64,000 nt of DNA from Bacillota bacterium (lineage in GTDB: Bacteria > Bacillota > Clostridia > Lachnospirales > Lachnospiraceae), in NCBI GenBank assembly GCA_023421505.1, contig JAEZTJ010000078.1:124001-188000 (forward strand), read 5' to 3'. The position numbers and the translations under genes are program-made. Positions 61,464 to 64,000 of the stretch are shown here, piece after piece (the first letter of the stretch is position 1; each line of letters begins with the position of its first letter). The notes under the pieces are model-generated. The model searched no databases and was not told where the DNA came from. It worked only from the letters and a program-made list of their open reading frames with translations.

Positions 61464-62462
61464 TTATATGGTTTTAACACTGTCTCTTTCAATAAAATCT
61501 GTACAAATCTGAGTTTTTGTGCGAACCTCATCCTCTTTTCTAATCATATCGATAATCTTTCTAACTGCAATTCGTCCCATCTCCTGCTTTGGAACACGAA
61601 GACTCGTAAGTCTCGGAGAAGAAATATCACAAAACGGCAGATCGTCAAAACCAATTATTGATATATCCTCGGGAATACGATATCCCTTCTCCTGCAGTGC
61701 CTTCATTGCTCCTAACGCAATTACATCATTATCCGCAAAATAAGCAGTAGGAAGTACCGGATGATTACTTAAATAATCGAGCATATCTAAATAAGCACTA
61801 TTCATCGTTGTGCTAAGCTCAACAATATAATCAGGATTTAACTCAACGCCATTTTCACGAAGAGCAGAACGATAGCCGGACTGCCTTTGTTCAAAGCCAA
61901 GTATACGGAATTTCCCCTTCAGATAGCCGATTTTCGTATGGTTACGAGCAATCAGATAATTCACTGCCACTCTTGCAGAATCTGAGTTGTTAATCATAAT
62001 TCCGTTAAAACTCATATCAAAGCTCCAGTAATCAAGTAATAACAGCGGACATGCCGCCTCTTTAAATAGCTTTAAATCAGCCGGAGACAATTCGGTTCCC
62101 AAAAGTACAATCGCAGCTCCCGACTCATTGATTAGCTGTTTTGTCTGCTCTACATAATCAGGATGTCTGGCATCAAGATTACCAATAACCATTTCAAAGC
62201 CGGCTTCACGGCATTCCTGTTCAAATCCACTGATTAAGAGGGAGAAAAATGGTGTATCATCAATAATCAGACCATTCTTTTTATAAATGAGCAGTTTGAT
62301 TTTAGTAACAGTCCCTTTATCCAGATACCCTATTTCCCTTGCAACACGAAACACTTCCTCCGCCGTCTTCTGATTAACACCCTTCTTTCTATTTAAAGCA
62401 TTCGATACTGTCGCAGCAGAAAAGCCTGTAATATCGCTTATCTGTTTGATTCCGGCCTTCAT
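61464..62462 (-). CDS. LacI-family regulator
   Basis: A 332-residue LacI/GalR repressor. The N-terminal helix-turn-helix reads KAGIKQISDITGFSAATVSNALNRKKGVN, and the effector domain (about 60-332) includes IVLLGTELSP, NDVIALGAMKALQEKGYRIP and ISIIGFDDLPF. I place the start at 62462 because an AGGATG precedes it at the usual distance; ATG 62480 lacks a site. A palindromic motif occurs in its own upstream region and, with one mismatch, in front of the GH106-like operon, so it probably controls both. The effector sugar is unknown. Confidence 0.9.
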   Translation of the reverse strand: MKAGIKQISDITGFSAATVSNALNRKKGVNQKTAEEVFRVAREIGYLDKGTVTKIKLLIYKKNGLIIDDTPFFSLLISGFEQECREAGFEMVIGNLDARHPDYVEQTKQLINESGAAIVLLGTELSPADLKLFKEAACPLLLLDYWSFDMSFNGIMINNSDSARVAVNYLIARNHTKIGYLKGKFRILGFEQRQSGYRSALRENGVELNPDYIVELSTTMNSAYLDMLDYLSNHPVLPTAYFADNDVIALGAMKALQEKGYRIPEDISIIGFDDLPFCDISSPRLTSLRVPKQEMGRIAVRKIIDMIRKEDEVRTKTQICTDFIERDSVKTI

Positions 62463-62518
62463 TTGTTCACATCCTATCATTCATAGTTTATATTACATTA
62501 TAAATATTTTACTTAAAT

Positions 62519-62530
62519 ATTCAAGTGAAT
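62519..62530. promoter_or_regulatory. Operator-like palindrome upstream of the LacI-type gene
   Basis: ATTCAAGTGAAT has perfect 5-base arms and lies 57 bases upstream of the start at 62462. A near copy sits before the GH106-like operon, which suggests autoregulation and co-regulation. Confidence 0.5.
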
Positions 62531-62693
62531 TTTCAGCAGACTGAATACCCAAGACGAAGTTATAATAAATATAATTATAGGCCCGCTGTTAAAAAGACGC
62601 AAGCATATATTTATAATATATTCCATTTGCTTCCATGATGTACAAAATCAAATTGCCGATTACTTCATCAAAACAAAAAGTAGTTTACTTAAA

Positions 62694-62939
62694 TTAGTGA
62701 TTACTTAAATGCTTGATCATATAGTTAGGTTTACAGGTATGCGTTCTATAAAGCTCATCAAATGCTTCTCTTTCAATCTCAGTACTATCTAGGAATCTTA
62801 AATAGCTTGCTTTGTGAAAATTTCCATAAGAATCTAAAATTGTAATCATCAAACCGTTTCTTGATAAATTTCTAACCATAAAGCTTCCGAATTCATTATT
62901 CCTATAGAAGCCAAATTGTATTACCCTAACTTCACTCAC
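62694..62939 (-). CDS. Small unknown protein, second of an overlapping pair
   Basis: An 81-residue soluble protein with a GTG start; GGAGG lies seven bases upstream. The GTG overlaps the stop of the preceding small gene by four bases (GTGA), so the pair is coupled. It has an N-terminal beta-rich half (VIQFGFYRNNEFGSFMVRNLS) and a helical C-terminal half. I do not recognise a family. The ribosome site and overlap support a real gene. Confidence 0.6.
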   Translation of the reverse strand: MSEVRVIQFGFYRNNEFGSFMVRNLSRNGLMITILDSYGNFHKASYLRFLDSTEIEREAFDELYRTHTCKPNYMIKHLSNH

Positions 62940-63199
62940 ATAAAGGCCTCCTTATAATACCAGGTTTCCATAAGCTCATATGGTATTCCCTGTACATATA
63001 CCCCTCTAACCTTAGTATCAATATCTTCAATCACTATAAATGTATCATCATTTAATGCTTGTCTTCCAATCGAATATGCTGTCATCAGCTCCTCTCTTCT
63101 TATCCTGCCTCTGTTCAATTGGCTATACAAATCCTTTAGGAAGGAGTCAAGCATTTCTCTGTCAATTTGCGTATGTTCCATTTTTCTTTTGTAAAACAT
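62936..63199 (-). CDS. Small unknown protein, first of an overlapping pair
   Basis: An 87-residue soluble protein, with GAGGAAG before the ATG. The N-terminal half is helical and charged (MEHTQIDREMLDSFLKDL, SQLNRGRIRREELMTAYSI), followed by a beta-strand-rich FIVIEDIDTKVRGVYVQG. It overlaps the next gene by four bases. No family is recognised; no membrane or signal segment is seen. A coupled pair of small soluble proteins might be a regulatory or toxin/antitoxin-like unit, but nothing in the sequence proves it. Confidence 0.6.
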   Translation of the reverse strand: MFYKRKMEHTQIDREMLDSFLKDLYSQLNRGRIRREELMTAYSIGRQALNDDTFIVIEDIDTKVRGVYVQGIPYELMETWYYKEAFM

Positions 63200-63526
63200 A
63201 AATTCACTTCCTCTCTGAAATAAGTAACTTTGCTGCTTTTAGCCTCCTTTGTTGATGCACTCAAACAAAAATACCTTCCACAGATTTCCTTGTATCAATA
63301 CATCAATGATATCAATTTGCCCTTTATCCGTGTGATATAACAAAAAAGGCAGAAGCTTTTAACGTCATCACTACCATTGGACGTACTATCAAAGTTGCAT
63401 TTCTTACTATTCATTCTTTACTAATTCCAATATTAACTTTCAAATCAGTAGTCCAAAGTCAAAGGTATGTATGTACAAGCAAAACTTTACCGGGCACATA
63501 CACAGGAAATAGTCTTTCCTTAAAAA
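63200..63526. other. Gene-free region
   Basis: Between the small-gene pair and the regulator gene. I see no ORF of useful length, no copy of the repeat families A-C and no recognisable RNA motif; promoter DNA for the small pair is the likely content. Confidence 0.5.
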
Positions 63527-64000
63527 TTACTCTACTTTATACATGGTATCAATTTTTAATGCTACCTGCAGCTGAAGCCTGATTTCTACATCATCTATAT
63601 TTCTATTTAATATACTTTTAATTTTATCTAAACGATACATCATTGTATTATAATGGATATATAATCTTTCACTGGCTTTTTTAGCATTTCCTCCTGTTTC
63701 AAAATATGCATTTAATGTTTCCAGTAACTTACTATTATTCTTTTGATCATATTCTTTTATATTCTTTAAATTTCGATCTACATACTGCTTCACTTCATCG
63801 TGCCGTGGAAGTAAAGATAACACTGTAAATATTCCCAAATCCTCTAAGGTAATAATCGATTTTGGCACATTCAATTTTTTACTGATATCATACACTTTTC
63901 TCGCCTCAGTATAGGCTATGGATACTTGATTTAAGGGCTGTGGATTGCTTAATGCCACTCTTACTTTTTCACCAATCGCAGTCTCTAATTCTCTTAAAAG
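63527..64000 (-). CDS. PucR/CdaR-type transcriptional regulator, truncated by the window edge
   Basis: The C-terminal part only; the frame stays open to the last base (reading LLRELETAIGEKVRVALSNPQPL), so the true start lies beyond the window. The end shows a PucR-type helix-turn-helix region (GGNAKKASERLYIHYNTMMYRLDKI), and the upstream part fits a CdaR GGDEF-like domain. CdaR-type regulators control sugar-diacid use and PucR purine use. The N-terminal sensor is not visible, so the signal cannot be named. No downstream partner gene is visible within the window. Confidence 0.85.
   Translation of the reverse strand, partial: LLRELETAIGEKVRVALSNPQPLNQVSIAYTEARKVYDISKKLNVPKSIITLEDLGIFTVLSLLPRHDEVKQYVDRNLKNIKEYDQKNNSKLLETLNAYFETGGNAKKASERLYIHYNTMMYRLDKIKSILNRNIDDVEIRLQLQVALKIDTMYKVE

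Noticed and set aside
1..64000. Possible CRISPR array, prophage or integrative element
   Set aside because: No regularly spaced direct-repeat array, no Cas, integrase, transposase, capsid or conjugation gene was seen. The dispersed repeats differ in spacing and orientation and behave like leaders or small elements.

Overview
The window is AT-rich, low-GC DNA of the Clostridia type. T-box control, YesM/YesN two-component systems, strong GGAG/GGAGG ribosome sites and a very large set of intracellular glycosidases suggest a plant-glycan-degrading Lachnospiraceae member (Lachnoclostridium/Anaerocolumna-like). That is an inference: no rRNA or phylogenetic marker is present. I see no phage, plasmid, insertion-sequence transposase, CRISPR array, rRNA or tRNA.

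Layout. 0.4-4 kb: a MacB-like ABC exporter and a lone membrane-anchored sugar-binding protein. 4-6 kb: a 1-phosphofructokinase-type kinase and a DUF4867-like protein. 6-14.5 kb: a GH95 glycosidase, a complete binding-protein/two-permease sugar ABC importer and its divergent YesM/YesN two-component system. 14.5-16 kb: a SpoU-type RNA methyltransferase, a Fic-like gene remnant and a small membrane protein. 16-29.5 kb: a GH31 glycosidase, an L-fucose mutarotase, two sugar-type oxidoreductases and an AraC regulator, interleaved with a corrinoid methyl-transfer set (two URO-D-superfamily methyltransferases, one fused to a thioredoxin-like domain; a B12-binding corrinoid protein; a MetH-activation-like protein; a PocR-AraC regulator; a CobW-type GTPase). 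30-33.7 kb: a Big_2 protein, a small EamA protein, an aminotransferase behind a T-box riboswitch and a membrane-anchored two-repeat protein. 33.8-41 kb: a GH140/DUF4038 glycosidase plus UxaA, UxaB, UxaC and a LacI regulator with two mirror-image promoter/operator units. 41-61 kb: one long minus-strand run with a chemoreceptor, GH43, GH127, a racemase-like protein, a GH63-like protein, a second sugar ABC importer, a second YesM/YesN pair, a BKACE enzyme, a DUF1537 kinase and a GH106-like giant. 61.4-64 kb: a LacI regulator, two small unknown proteins and a truncated PucR/CdaR-type regulator.

How it fits together. All glycosidases lack signal peptides, so imported oligosaccharides are probably dismantled in the cytoplasm. 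Their families (GH95, GH31, GH140, GH43, GH127, GH106) together with galacturonate catabolism resemble a pectin, perhaps rhamnogalacturonan-II, side-chain toolkit. The corrinoid genes lie inside this locus next to fucose- and xylose-type functions. My main hypothesis is corrinoid-dependent removal of O-methyl groups from methylated sugars such as 2-O-methyl-fucose or 2-O-methyl-xylose.

A second discovery is a dispersed structured repeat (family A, eight copies). Six copies fill gaps directly before start codons, with their ribosome-binding site always six bases before the ATG, and the copies show compensatory stem changes.
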